From assembly GCA_029817715.1 (NCBI GenBank), contig JARUPY010000162.1:298001-362000 (forward strand): DNA of 64,000 nt. Direction: 5' to 3'. The translations under genes and the position numbers were made by a program. Numbering within the stretch: position 1 is the first letter of the stretch; each line of letters begins with the position of its first letter. Positions 20,816 through 33,216 of this stretch are shown one piece after another. The notes under the pieces are model-generated. The model saw only the letters and a list, made by a program, of their open reading frames with translations, had not been told where the DNA came from and did not search any database. The stretch is from Melastoma dodecandrum. Lineage: Eukaryota; Streptophyta; Magnoliopsida; Myrtales; Melastomataceae.

Positions 20816-23800
20816 TCATATGTTTCGTTCCCCGGGTAATGAAGAAAAACCGTTAGAGGAGGGAGGTCGAAGAAACAAAAAGAGGCTTTTCGGACGAAGA
20901 AGGGGAAGGAATGGGCGACAGGAGACAGCCAAGGTCGATTCAAAACTTATCTTAATTTTATTCCCCGGGTTGCTACTTTTTTCTGTTTCTTGTTTATGTA
21001 CTAGTCATCATGTGTCCATTTAGGACCATGCAAGCGAGAAAGTCCTTAATAATATCGGAACGGCCAAATACCAAGCCTAGTATACGAGTTCGACGGAATT
21101 CTCTTTACAATCAATTGACTGTAGAGTAGTATCAACCGAACTCTTAGCTCTTTCCGAATTGGAATTGGGTTTATACCTTTCCATGGATTAAACTATTAAT
21201 GTGAGCGAGCTTAGATCTCGTGTGTGTCGTGTACTCCTGTTCCGTCTCCATCTTCCAATGGTGTTCCTGCTGGAAGTTGTACAAAAATAACCAGTGGTCT
21301 TCCTCCTTCTACAGCATGAGGTCTCCTTCAACTCAGGCTGAAAATGGCAACCATGTCAAATGTGGAAGTCACGGAGATGGAATGCACCTTCGACCACCCA
21401 TTATCCCTGCACAAACCCTTCAAGAGCCACACTCCGATATAGTTCATATTGACATGAGCGACGAACCCCAAGCAACCGTGTGTCTCGAGGATCCGGTCAT
21501 AGGGGCTGCAGCTTTGAGGCAGTGCAATGTTTAGAACTTTTCGGTGCCCACCTCCATGGACGACACACTACGTAGTCATTTCGATCAATCTGAGGTATCC
21601 AGTGCATTGCAAACACATGATTTTACTGGAGCAATCCAGCTGCCCCGATGTCAGACCGTTCACCCCTCTCCAGATCTTCGTCCTCAGCTCCAGGACTCTG
21701 CAGTTTACTTAATCCAGTTCATCGTGAAACCAGTGCACGACCTTATAGTCTCTCGATATCTCGTTAAATGTGAAACCATCAGATTCCCCGTGATTTGGGT
21801 ATAAGGTCCTCACAGGGAGACCAACAATCCGCCTCTCTTCATCGCTTCCTCAAGCAATACCAGACCATTGCAAGTCGCTAATAAACGACACCAACAACTT
21901 ATGTCGTATTCCACAGTCTCGCCTTCACCATCGCCGAAACTCATGTAACAGCGAAAGTGTTCGGCTTTCTCAGCCGGTAAAGACACGGCATGCCAAAGAG
22001 GTTGCCTCGACCTGGGAACCAGTCCGAAAAATCAAGACTGACTCGCACGACGGAGGCAGGAATCGACGAAATTGGTGCTCCTGGCGATGTCACGCCAGGC
22101 CCTGTAGACATCCATGGAACGCGGGATGGACTCGTGGGGAATCGGCCTCTGCCTTTCCTCGGCCTCGGCTACGTTGAGGGGATATCGCGAGTTAACCGAG
22201 GTTCGTTCACGACAATTGGGCTTAATGGGCCGAAAAGATCAGGCCCGTAATTCAATTGGGCCGTGTCACGGCGGTAATTAAAAAAAAAAAGATCCTCTGG
22301 GGATGATGGGAGGGTTTTGGCTTTGTGGTATAAACATGACACGTGGAGGGATTAGTTTATCCCTTTATTTCTAAATAAGAGTGAGCATGGGAAGAGTTGG
22401 GTGATAGGGGAAATAAACCATTCTCACCCAAAAATGGAAAACCCCTTCCCCCAAACTGCCTGTTGTAGTGTAAAATTAAGCAAAAGACATTGTCTGGCCT
22501 ACATTAAGCTCTTTAAACAAAAAGATGTACATCAACGGAACGAAAGATCTTTTATCACGAAAACATGAAATTCTACAACCATCGTTTATCTTTAAAAGTC
22601 CTGCTAAAACCCTAATCGGATTACCTTTTGTGGGAATCTCGACAACGTGATGGACGGGACAATCGTGTAAATGATTATGTTTAGAGGAGAGAACCGGGTG
22701 TGTGTCGGGAAATACTCGGGTAGGTCTTGTACTCCATTGAATATAGTGAAATCTTCTTCTCCGCCCGTAGACGTAGGTGGATTGACCGAATCACGTAAAT
22801 TTTCCGTCTCCTTATTTTTCGGTTAACTTCCTATTGAATATCGGATTTGGTTCAACTCGCTACCGAGAGCTACCGCGTTCGCCAACAAGCCGTGGTTGAG
22901 ATTACTTTCATGCTTCATCGTATCCGCTCCTCGAGGGGGAACGGGGGAAGTAGATACGTACGGAAAAGAATGTCCGGCTTAATTTTTGCGATTAACGACA
23001 GGAGCCAACACAGCCTTAAAATTTCTGGTGAGGCACGGAGTTTGGAAGTCTGTCTGTCGGGAGCTAATGCCATACATGTGAGTTAAAGACAAGGTATTAG
23101 AGCGGTCTTGATCGAAGAAAAATCAAACTGAGGAAAAAAGAGAAGCAAGGGTTTCATGGCGATCCCCGGGGAAGTCATTTTCAACATGAAAATTAAAAAG
23201 TTATTCCCCATCTCCCTCACAACTGCACCACCGCCTCCACCATCCCCGACTTTTACGAAGCCAATAGTGATGCACACGACGGAGTGGGGTCACACACACA
23301 CACACAAGGGCGGGGACTATAAATTGAAGCAGGGGAAGCTGAGGTTTTTTCTTGGAAGAAGAGAAGAGAAGGGCAAAGGACATTTAAAAACTAAAGGTAT
23401 TATTGTGTTCTTTGGAACTTCCTGAATTTAAAAATAAACTTTGACAAAGGAACAAATGACAAGCCTGATCATCTCTTTCCCCCCCTTCATTTTTTTTAAT
23501 TAATTTTTTTGTTGGGTTCACAGTTTTATCCTCGTCTTCTTGTGAGATCTGACGATGGTTTTTTTTTTATTATTTATAATTTGTTTGTACACTTGGATTC
23601 TCTCCCCAAGGCTAGATCTTTGGGTCAGGAATGGATACTAAATCTGGGGTTCTTTGATCTCAGGAAAGGGTTTTATTTCATTCAGATTTGGTAAAAAACG
23701 ATCCTCCCTTCCGTATTTGTTTGAAACCCTTTGAGGATGAAGTTACTTAAAAAGCTTCTTACATGAAAGACAGAGAATTGTGAGAAGGGAAGAACAAATG

Positions 23801-23929
23801 GGGTGGCCGAGTGTTTCTTGCGGCCGTTGTTTTTTTTTTTTAATTCAGTTGAAGTTGTGGTTGGTTTTGCGGTTCTCTTCTTTTTTTTGTGGTCTTACTG
23901 TGAGCTCGGTTGGTTACGAGGCAACCGGG
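20816..23929. other. intergenic region upstream of the MADS gene, no recognised gene
   Basis: Short open frames at 21220-21534, 21544-21804 and 21990-22250 have a retroelement-like composition, but I recognise no domain. A CACGTGG element lies near 22341. From about 23090 the sequence is probably the promoter and 5' leader of the MADS gene, with a GA-rich run near 23355-23380, a CA microsatellite and T-rich leader sequence. Confidence 0.4.
23291..23306. repeat. (CA)n microsatellite
   Basis: About eight CA dinucleotides lie upstream of the MADS-box gene, a likely polymorphic marker. Confidence 0.8.
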
Positions 23930-25896
23930 ATGGGGAGAGGGAAGATTGAGATCAAGAGGATCGAGAACACGACCAACAGGCAGGTCACCTTCTGTAAGCG
24001 AAGAAACGGGCTCCTCAAGAAGGCTTACGAGCTCTCAGTCCTCTGCGATGCCGAGGTCGCCCTCATCGTCTTCTCTAGCCGCGGCCGCGTCTACGAGTTC
24101 TCCAACAACAAGTAAACCTCTCCTTTCCTCCTCTTCTTTTTCTTTGCTATTTTTAGAAGGTCATAATGAACAAACAAAATAATACACCCCTTAGATTTTG
24201 ATTATTAAAAAGAAAACCTGTGGAACTGTATTACTTTGATGAAGAAGCCCTAAACCAGAAAGCCTTAAGCTTTCCGATCATCTTACACTTGATTATTGAG
24301 ACTTCCCTTAATCCTCTAATTGAAAGACCCATTTGGCCTGTGTCTCATGGGCAGTGTTGCTTTTGGAGTTGGTGGTACACTTGCACAAAGACATGCAAAC
24401 AAAAGGTCATGGGATGGGAATTGTCAGCCATTGACTGGCAGTGAATCAATGTTTATCTTCAATGATAACTGGGATTTCTCCTTTCTTTGTCACATCCCCC
24501 AATCCTTTCACTTCCCCATTCCTATAAATACCTCACTGAACCCCAATTCAGAGACATGGGTTTGTGTTACTAGGAGTAGAGATCAGAATTTTTTTTTTTG
24601 GTCCATGTGACACACACTAAGCTAAGGTTGTGATAGAACTGAGGGCCATGATTGCAGTAGCAGTGGCTTTTTCACATTGCGGTTGTGAAATCTTCTTACT
24701 TGCTATTGTGACATTTTTTGTAAGATTATTACTATGTTTGCTGATTCGCCTGAGTTAATTAGTCGTATCAAGGGAACAATAGAGAGGTACAAGAAGGCTT
24801 CCTCAGATGGAACAAACACTGCCCCTGTCACTTTGACTAATGCTCAGGTCAGTCGACCCTGATCCCCCTTCTCAAAGATGTTGAGAACGGGTTGTGAGAT
24901 TAATGCTTGTTGAGTGAAGTGTTTCTTGTCGTTGTTGTTGTTGTTGGGGGCTTGAGTGTAGTATTACCAACAAGAATCGGCCAAGCTGCGGCAACAGATT
25001 CAGATGCTGCAGAACTCCAACAGGTAAGAGAAGATCTTCCGAAACCCGATGTCAATATGGCAAATGTTGCTGCCTTTGATCTGGGAGTAACTGGAATTTT
25101 AATTCATGTCCGATAAAAAAATTCCATTTGCAAGAAATATAATGGGCGATGGCTTGAGCTCGCTGTCGATCAAGGAGATGAAGCAGCTGGAGAATAGGCT
25201 TGAACGTGGGATTGCTCAGATAAGGTCCAAGAAGGTACAACTTGTCGTTCCCATGAACCCCGTGTTCGATGTTATATATCGACACTGTAGCGAGACTGAC
25301 TATCCGAAAACCTATCATGGTGACTCCATTTCACAAATGATCGTTATCCTTTTGTCCTTGTCATGTGAAATTGGAACAGCACGAATTGTTTCTAGCAGAA
25401 ATTGAGTTCCTCCAGAGGCGGGTAGTCTTCTTATTTATTTTTGTTATTTTTGGTCGAAGCTTCATCGTATTTGTTCACATTCTTAGTGAACACGCTTTCT
25501 TTGTTTGTCATCATTCTGCGCAGGAGGTGGAGCTAGAAAATGAAAGGGTCTTCCTCCGAACCAAGGTAAAAATCTTGTACCATCGAACGAGTTGGGGGCT
25601 ATGCACATTCCTTGCCATCACAACTCTCTGTATGATTTGATTTAGATAGCTGAGCTAGAGAGGATTCAGCCTACAAACATGGTAGCGGGAACGGGGTTGA
25701 ACACAATCCAGGCAATGGATTCGCATGATTTCCTCCCACCAAATATGGTTGAGGACGGCACAGGTTGCTCCCGGCCTGATAAGAAGCTTCTCCATCTCGG
25801 GTAAGAGTAGAGATTTGATCAACAATAGCATCTTCGAGTACTTTTTTAAATTGGATCTCTGGCTGATAAAAATTTGCCGTACCACTCTTCAGGTGA
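23930..25896 (+). CDS. AGL11: SEEDSTICK/AGL11-like MIKC-type MADS-box transcription factor
   Basis: Eight coding exons: 23930-24111, 24763-24847, 24962-25023, 25135-25234, 25380-25421, 25524-25565, 25646-25800 and 25893-25896. Their lengths (182, 85, 62, 100, 42, 42, 155 and 4) are the canonical MIKC pattern, and all introns are GT-AG. The product has 223 residues: a MADS domain ([20 protein letters not shown]), an I region ([17 protein letters not shown]), a K domain ([34 protein letters not shown]) and a C region ending DKKLLHLG with the stop split by the last intron. [20 protein letters not shown] and the KxLHLG end are diagnostic of the AGAMOUS-clade D lineage, which specifies ovule identity and seed abscission as a DNA-binding tetramer in the nucleus. 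The gene is intact. Start is the usual MGRGK methionine. Confidence 0.93.
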
Positions 25897-26521
25897 GCCT
25901 TAGGACGAGGATGGCTGGGGTTCCATGTCCGAGGTACAGTAACTAGAACAAGTGTGGTTTGAGCAAGTGTATCTGGCCTGTCATAGCCGTGTTGATGTTC
26001 GGGTATGACATCGGCAAGAAACTGAGCATTTGGAAATGCTCTCGCATATGTTATCGATTATTGACCTAAGATAAACAACGTTATATTTCCAACATGCAAA
26101 GATTCTGGTCATAAGTCCATTCGGGCCAGCCTCCCACAGCTATCATCCATTCTCGGAAAGGAGGACCATGAACACCTTCGCACAGCCAGCCGATCACATC
26201 CCTCTATATTGAAATGTCCCGGGGCGTGTCGACATTCAGCGGTCCAATGTACCAATTACTGTTTTTAGCTACCGAGAACACTCTCTGGATGCTATTTCCG
26301 AAGCCACCACCTATAAGGTCGGTCGACCGGAAACGTCGGGGCAGTTCATGTGATTACTTCTAACATGGTTTGTTACCGAGGTGAATCCAACCAATGAATG
26401 AAGGACTAAAATTAAATTACCTGAAACCTTTTGGACCAGTTCCGTAATTTATCGGTAAATCCTTAATCCGTTACAATTCCCGCGTGTAACACTAACAACC
26501 ACAGCCCCAGACTAATCACCG
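25897..26521. other. intergenic: MADS 3' flank and SnoaL-gene promoter
   Basis: I see the 3' untranslated region of the MADS gene and a non-coding stretch up to the next start codon. No other gene is visible. Confidence 0.5.
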
Positions 26522-28132
26522 ATGGCTGCCGTCGCCTGTACGGCCATGGCCGCGGCCACGAAGTCCCAGCCTCTTCCTCCTCTTCCTTCCTCTCTCGTCA
26601 CGTCCTCCTTCAAGGTGGCCGCTGCCAATTCTACTTCGATTTGCGCCAGGAGGCAGTTGGTGATTGCTGCTTCAGCTACTGAGAATCGGACTGCGGTAGT
26701 AGTTACTTCGTCCTCGGAGGAGGCAGAGTTGGAGTCCCCAGCAGATGTTGTGAGGAGATTCTATGGTGGGATCAATAGCCAGGACCTCTCCTCCGTCGAG
26801 AAGCTTATCGCGGATCAGTGCATCTACGAAGATCTTATATTCCCCCGTCCCTTTGTCGGTCGAAAGGTACTGTTTATAATCCCTCCGCTGCCATCATTTT
26901 GTGTTTTTAAGCAAGCTGTTGGGCGATCGATTATTGCACTTCCATGATGCGGATCAGATACGATTGTGCGAAATTTCGAGAAAATGCCACTTTTGGAGGG
27001 GATTCAGATGACTCGGAAGGAATTGAGAGTGTTTGCTGATTACATACAGTAGTCGAAGAAAATTTTAATAAAACAGATTGAGTTTAGAAGCAACAGCAAT
27101 GAAATAAGGCATGCTGAAGAACGAATGAGACCAAATATCTTGGTTCGAAGCTGAAACAGGAGAGGGATTTTGTGATTAGGTCGAAAAATGATTTTCGAAG
27201 TAAAAAGATGATTTGTTCTAATAATGGCCGATCGCTTTCATATGGGGTTTTTCTCCAGGGATTGTATTGATGTGCAGGCAATAATGGAGTTCTTCGGTAA
27301 GTTCGGCGACGTCGTAGGTCCGGACCTACAATTCGTGATAGATGACATATCGGAGGAGGATTCGTCGGCTATTGGCGTGACATGGCACTTAGGTACACCT
27401 CTGAGTGAATTTAATCCAAGTTACTGCCTTTCTGAATTAAAAACTTGCTGGGGCTGGCTCCTCGTGTATGTGGATTTCCTCAACAGAGTGGAAGGGAAAG
27501 CCTTTCCCTTTTAGCAAAGGCTGCAGCTTTTACCGGCTTCAAGTCATTGAAGGGAAGAGGCAGATAAGGTACATCTGGGTTTCTTCTGCTTCTTCGACTT
27601 ATATTAAGACGGGAATCTGTTAGCTAAAGGCGGCACTCGATGAGGCTTGGCAGTTCCACTTATCCGATTACTTATTCATAGAGGATTCTGTTTATTGCTT
27701 GTTTTTATTATCCGGCATCACTCGTAGCTGTACCAGCTGATAATTTTATCCCTAGTAGCTTGGCCTGATGTAGGATCCTTGTGCCAAAGCTTTGATCTGC
27801 ATTGTTGCAGCAGCTGACTATAGCATCTCTTAAAACAGCTATGGCAGAGATATTCCTGAACCCGCCATCAAACCTGGGGAGGCAGCCTTGGTATATCCCG
27901 GAAACCGTCTCACTTACCTTGGTGGTGCTTCTGTTGTTACTCTCGTTGACTCATTTCAGACGTCTGATAAGTCCACAGCAGTCTTTGCCTTTAGAGAGGT
28001 TTTGTGTTGTCAGGCGTACCTCATGGCATGTTTCTGATGAATGCCACGCCCTCTCTTGCCTATTGACAGGCTTTGATAAGGGGCATCGTGTGGCTGCTGC
28101 GGCAATTCCCTGGACTGGCGGAATCCCTGTGA
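26522..28132 (+). CDS. chloroplast-targeted SnoaL/NTF2-like domain protein
   Basis: Five exons (26522-26866, 27278-27392, 27487-27568, 27839-27890 and 28070-28132) join in phase to 218 residues. The N-terminus (MAAVACTAMAAATKSQ, then Ser/Pro/Ala-rich to about residue 55) is a typical chloroplast transit peptide. The rest is an alpha+beta barrel of the SnoaL/NTF2-like type: ADVVRRFYGGINSQDLSSVE, CIYEDLIFPRPFVGR, AIMEFFGKFG, GVTWHLEWKGKPFPFSKGCS and FYRLQVIEGKR. It ends with IVWLLRQFPGLAESL. Such proteins are plastid-localised in plants, with no proven reaction for this branch. All junctions are GT-AG and keep the frame, so the gene looks functional. Confidence 0.85.
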
Positions 28133-29473
28133 CAATGGGATGATGACAACAGACCTGCGAAAGAAACTGATATATTGGTTGCAGATCGTCGTGTGCTTCC
28201 TCCAGTCCTGCATCAGGAAATTGCAGATTTATGAACGTCCCTGCATCTATACGTTGGAGAAATTGATCCACCAAAGGGGAAAGCATCATGAAACTGACCA
28301 CGAATATTTATTAATGTAGTATAAAATCCATTTCTGAGTCTATGTAACTCCATTGACGTCTCCATTAGTAGAGGGAGAACCCTCATCATTGTTGTCTTCT
28401 TTGTAATCTGCTCCTATGTTGTTCAAGGAGGATGGTGGTACGGTGGAGGATAGGCCCCCTGCCAACACCAAACTCGCCTGTCAAGGCATTGTGTCTCTTG
28501 GAAGGGATCTTGGACGATCATGTTTCCTGAGGAATTTTCATGGGGAGGGTTCTCTGGGACAGAATCGTAGGGTCGAGGAGCCCCCGGCGCCCGGGTGATA
28601 CGATATGGCAAGACAACTCAGGGATGGAATGAGTCCGCGATGGTCGGCAGGTTCCTCAGGTGGGCGGTTGCTGCTGGATTTCAATTTGACTCTCGTGTGT
28701 GAACTTCTTAAAGAGAACACCTAAAACAATTTTCAGTCAATCGTGTCTCAAACAAACCCGCCCCTTTTTTCCCGATTGGTCAACACAAGTATTTATGGGA
28801 TGTGTCAATGTTTAGCTGACGTGGACCAATGAAACTCTCCCTCCTGTAGCTCCATAAAAGGTTCCAATTGGCCAGGTATCTTTAAGCATTTATTGCCGTA
28901 GACCTTCAGCCATCGAACCTCGACGTTCTTACCGCATCCGTCTCGCCGACATGGAGTCGGGCCAACATATGGACACGTGTTGTTTCTCAATGCTTGGAAA
29001 AATATTCTATGAAATAAGTTAATAAGTTAAAATGATAAAATTCCATGTTTGAAATTTAACATTCAATTTTTCTAACACCTAATTTATATTATTATTTTTA
29101 CTAATTTTAAAAATTAATACCTTATTTTATTAAATATTTGTCGTACTAACCTAACAAACTCGACACAAAGTCCACCAACTGTCAACAACAAAACCAAACT
29201 AACACCATCATACCTCCCGATAATTTGGAACCGAACCCAAATTGTACCTACCGACCATGCGCATAGCTTTGAAAGGGTCCCTTTCTTACACGCCCATTAT
29301 CCAATTCCTAACACATTAAATGCTTTTCATATTTTGTCACTACCACCAACGATATTTATCGTGCCCCCCTTTATTAAGGATGATGATGAATGGGGACAAC
29401 ACGGATTTGACTTGTTTTGGAAAATATCTCGTTTTACCTGGTCAAAATTAAGCCCATGGATTTATTCCAATGT

Positions 29474-29781
29474 TAAGTCGGTGAGCAAAAAGTTCGAAAT
29501 TTCAAATACCAAATCGATTTTTTGATATTTCAATATTTAAAATTTGGTATTCCTTGCTTGGTATTTAGTTCGGTTTTATATTTCAATTAAATTCGGTTTT
29601 TGTTTGCTATTCGGTATTGTTATAAAAAAAATCGATATTACCCTATTATCGAAATATTTTTGAGCTTGGGTGTTGTTTATTATTTTGGCCCATTTGATCA
29701 AAGTCTCGAGTTTCAAAACTTTGGTATTTGAAACTTCGATATTCGGTTAGGTTGGTATTTGGAATACCAAATGCTTACCTA
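29474..29781. mobile_element. decayed hAT-type MITE related to the 5837-7427 element
   Basis: The left end reads GGTGAGCAAAAAG and the right end GGAATACCAAATGCTTACCTA, diverged versions of the ends of the 1.6-kb hAT element. The interior is filled with TTCGGT and GGTATT motifs. Flanks TTCCAATG (29465-29472) and GTCCAATC (29782-29789) agree at six of eight positions, as expected of an old 8-bp target duplication. Confidence 0.6.
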
Positions 29782-30027
29782 GTCCAATCTCCACCAACAT
29801 CAACTTCTTCGGATCTATTTTCAGAAAAACAAAATCTCAAAACTGGATTCTTTCAAATTTTATTGTAAGTAAGAAGATTTGAAAAATTAATTATGATTTG
29901 GACATAGAGTTAATTCGTAAAAAATCAAGATGGAAAGAGATATTCCCTTTTCTCCACCGTCCAACGTATTTTATTAATGTCAAACTTTGTCGATGCAAAC
30001 AGAAAACCTTTTAGCCAAGTCAAAACC

Positions 30028-30052
30028 ACGTCATCCTTTCTTTCTTTATAAA
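30028..30052 (+). promoter_or_regulatory. ERF core promoter: ACGTCA element and TATA box
   Basis: ACGTCA at 30028-30033, a bZIP-type core, precedes TATAAA at 30047-30052, which lies 126 bases before the ERF start codon. Confidence 0.45.
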
Positions 30053-30177
30053 GACCCCAACCCTGCATGCCTCCCCTCCTTCGACCATCACCTCGGAGGA
30101 TTCATCGAACCCTGCCTCGAGTCTTCAGTGTGTCTTGCACATTGTGTAGTGAGGTTGAGACCGTATATAACGAGCGG

Positions 30178-30627
30178 ATGAGATCCTCGGAGGAGGGCGG
30201 TGGCGTTGGCGGTCACAAGAAGTATGCCGGGGTACGTAGACGCGAATGGGGGAAGTGGGTTTCGGAGATCAGGGTCCCTGGGACCCAGGAGAGGCTCTGG
30301 CTGGGTTCTTATTCGTCGCCAGAGGGCGCGGCGGTGGCCCATGACGTCGCCATGTACTGCCTGCGGGGACAGTCTGCCGCCGACAAGCTCAACTTCCCGT
30401 TGCAGCGGATGCCGTCCTCCGTCAGGAGTGACATGTCGCCGAGGTCTGTCCAGAAGGCAGCCTCCGATGCCGGGATGGCTGTCGACGCGAGTTTTATCAC
30501 GAGCAAGTCCTTTGAGGAAGAACAGGGCAATGAACGTAGTAACCGTGATCACCACAATGAGGGTGGCCGTGGCTCGGGTGGCAGCAGCGAAGGGCATTTA
30601 ACCGTGTCGGTAGATGACTACCTCTGA
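30178..30627 (+). CDS. AP2/ERF transcription factor, DREB-type, ERF019/ERF020-like
   Basis: A single-exon gene of 149 residues. The AP2 domain occupies about residues 15-71: YAGVRRREWGKWVSEIRVPG, TQERLWLGSYSSPEGAAVAH, DVAMYCLRGQSAADKLNFP. WVSEIRVPG, SYSSPE and DVAMYCL point to DREB group II (A-5), the ERF018-021 cluster. The downstream motif SPRSVQKAASDAGMAVDA is a signature of the same group. The start at 30178 is preferred over the in-frame ATG at 30067, because the latter adds 37 residues unlike the family and lies only 15 bases after the TATA box. Predicted nuclear factor binding GCC/DRE elements, often stress-induced. The gene is intact. Confidence 0.9.
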   Translation: MRSSEEGGGVGGHKKYAGVRRREWGKWVSEIRVPGTQERLWLGSYSSPEGAAVAHDVAMYCLRGQSAADKLNFPLQRMPSSVRSDMSPRSVQKAASDAGMAVDASFITSKSFEEEQGNERSNRDHHNEGGRGSGGSSEGHLTVSVDDYL

Positions 30628-31101
30628 AATGGTCGATCTATTATGTGTGAGGAGGTAAACAGTGCATCATAACCAAATATAGCCGTCATTGTAGGTTAAA
30701 AGCTGTGATTCCATATTGATTATTCGCCACGAATAAGCTGGTCTTCACGGCCTCTACTTCTCGATCGGTTATGCCGAGCAAACGCAGATACCTTGCTTCA
30801 ACGAGAAAGGAGCCAACCATTGTCCCGACGGCAGGTCATTCCGCTTCTGTCGATTGACAGGAGTATAGTCTTTATGCACATACTGGAGCCAGTGGCTTCC
30901 GAAAGTAGAAAACACAAAAAAACTATTAGGTCTCTGGAACAGAGTCGGCTAACATAAATCCCAGGCCATGAACAACTAACAAGATAAAGAAAGGCTTATC
31001 GCTATACCACAAGCTGCAACTTTACATTTTAGCCCGAAATTTACTCGAACGGAATGGGCTTACTACGATCGGACTGTACTAGCATTAAGTACCGCCCTCT
31101 C
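30628..31101. other. intergenic region between convergent genes
   Basis: This is the 3' flank shared by the ERF gene and the UPF0301-like gene. I see no additional feature. Confidence 0.5.
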
Positions 31102-31272
31102 TTAAAGGTCTTGCTTAGGCTTCCGGCTAAGTTCCGAGTAGTGACCGCCCATGAGTCGCAGAATCTCCTCCCATAGTCCCGAGGTTGCATTAAATGAGGA
31201 AACCAAATTCACACTGCAGGCGGCCACGTACCAGTAATCCGACTCTATTTCTTCTCGTAGTTGATCATATTG
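31102..31272 (-). pseudogene. stranded C-terminal exon end of the UPF0301/AlgH gene
   Basis: Reading leftwards from the LTR: YDQLREEIESDYWYVAACS, then LWEEILRLMGGHYSELSRKP and a short tail to TAA at 31102. This is the conserved end of plant DUF179 proteins. It is in phase with the interrupted exon on the far side of the LTR when one copy of the TATTG duplication is ignored. No stop or shift is seen, so the insertion may be the only lesion. Confidence 0.85.
31268..31272. repeat. left target-site duplication of the solo LTR
   Basis: TATTG, identical to 33217-33221. Removing the LTR and one copy restores a continuous coding frame, an independent check on the boundaries. Confidence 0.9.
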
Positions 31273-33216
31273 TGTTGACAAGATTTTGATGATGAGTCAA
31301 ACAACAGATTTGACCTGCTATGAATTTACAGAAGCTGTAATGTCCTGTAACGAAGATATGCTTTGTAATAAAGGAAAAATATCGCGAAAATATTTTTTTC
31401 ACCCTCCAATGATCATTTCAGAGCAAGAGACGTGATTAGAGAATATTTTTATAATTAGATATTTTAATAAATAATTAAATATTAATTAATTATTGATTAT
31501 CTTAATTATTTTATTAATTCAAAAAGGGAATATTATTTGAATTAATATTAAATACTTATCTTATGAGAGAAAGCCAAATATAAAATATTTTTCCAATCAA
31601 GGAAATTATTTTATTATTTTTAGAAATTTCTATTTAACCTTCTACAAAGAATAATGTTATTTAGAAATAACTTTCAATTAAATTTTTCACCTAAATTTCA
31701 TCCGGATAAAATGAAAATTTTATCTAGAATGATTTATGTCAATTTGGAAATAATTGATTGATTATTTCCTTGTATAGAAGGATAGTTTGCCTGGCCGAGC
31801 CTTCTATAATGTAATATCTGGGGAATAAAACGTCCAATTAATATAAAATTGTTTATTGATAGTTCCAACAGATAAATAAACCTGTCCATTATCAGATTTC
31901 TCAAGTTGGAAATAAAATATTCTTTCTTTCCAACTATAGAAGGTTGCTGACCGAATTAGGCTCTAAGTAAAACGAGATCTTATGATTGGATGATTCGATT
32001 GATCTGAAATCAATCAGAGATTGTCCCAAATGATTTTTACATGTTGGGGATGAATCTGGTCATATTTCGTATTTTGTAAAATAAGTTTCCTTTTTTACAG
32101 GAGGACGGAAGGAAGCTCTATTATATAAGAGAAAAACCTAAAAACATTTTAATACGGTTTTTTTTATCAGAGCGTAAGTCTTGACATTTGGCAACGTTAG
32201 TGGTTGTTTAACGTGTGTATGAGTGTCCAGGAATGTAGACTCCAGGCGAGCGTTCTCGCAGGAGGTGACTACAGCGGGTTGAGCGTAGGTGAAGTCGCTC
32301 CGGTGACGTCGTTGCGTACGGATCTGACGGACTCGACCGGAACTTTGTCCGTGACGTCGGACTGCGTACACCAGGGCCTGGGGAGAAGGTTCGTTGGTTG
32401 GCGAGTCGGTGTACAGAGTTGGTCGGAGAGAAGGAGTCCATAGCAGGCGTTTAGTGATGAGGGACCTCCAACCTTCTGTAGTTGGTTATTTTGTTGTATA
32501 TGTGTTTGCAGTAGGTGTGCATTGGTGAAGCCACTCCGTAGGCGTCATTGGTTGTGAATCCGAAGGACTTGGCCGGGTGGGCCAAGCTGTCCGTAACGCC
32601 AGGTGGGCGTACAGCAGGTCTAAGAGAAGGTTCTGCAGCAGGCGTAAGTGGTGAGGGACTGCAACCTACTGTAGACCGGTTATCTTTATTTGTTTTGCAG
32701 ATTAAACCAAAAATACAAAAAGAGAAGCACATCAGAGATGTCCAAACACTTGGAGAAAGCGTCGTTGAATCTGTTCGCTGATCCACAGAAGCGACAGTCC
32801 GCTACAGCGTCACAGAAGGCTGAATCTTCCAGCCAAGGTTCTGTGCTCACGCAAGTCTGGTTGATTTCCTTGTGATTCGACCTAGACTCATCCTAAACTC
32901 AGCAAGAGAGTTTCTTGTACTAGTTAAGCTGTTTTAACCGCCCCGTGGTTGAAGAAACTATTTTCTTATACTATAGAAGGTTCAACCTTCTACACTATAA
33001 TCACTATTTTAAAGTATAAGTGAAAACGACCGAAAGTGGACGTATGTGCATTCACTAAACCACTATAAAATCCTTTGTGTTTTTCGAATTTATTTTGAAG
33101 TCCATTTCACAAGTTCTGTGTTACAGCAACTTGCTTCCGCTGTGAGGGTCATTTAAGAATTCCTTAATTGGACTTAACACTAATTCACCCCTCTTAGTGT
33201 AATCTTTGGGCCAACA
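31273..33216 (+). mobile_element. solo LTR (Copia, SIRE-like), 1944 bp
   Basis: It starts TGTTGACAAG and ends GGGCCAACA (TG...CA with inverted TGTTG/CAACA). TATTG flanks both sides (31268-31272 and 33217-33221). A TATATAAG promoter box lies near 32123. Two imperfect copies of a GC-richer block lie at about 32290-32450 and 32515-32680 (shared GAGAAGGTTC, GCAGGCGT and GTGATGAGGGACCT/GTGGTGAGGGACTG). No internal domain is present. A full-length element must have inserted and then been lost by LTR-LTR recombination. The start and the near-end AATTCACCCCTCTTAGTG resemble SIRE-type LTRs. Confidence 0.88.

Larger units (their letters stand above)
28133..30177. other. intergenic region with a MITE, no gene
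   Basis: The stretch holds the 3' flank of the SnoaL-like gene, AT-rich DNA, a hAT-type MITE at 29474-29781 and the ERF promoter. I see no coding signal. Confidence 0.5.

Noticed and set aside
30067..30177. upstream ATG as the start of the ERF protein
   Set aside because: It lies only 15 bases after the TATA box, so it is unlikely to be transcribed, and the added residues do not resemble the family.
30088..30597. 169-codon open frame antisense to the ERF gene
   Set aside because: It is a shadow of GC-rich AP2 coding sequence and shows no domain of its own.
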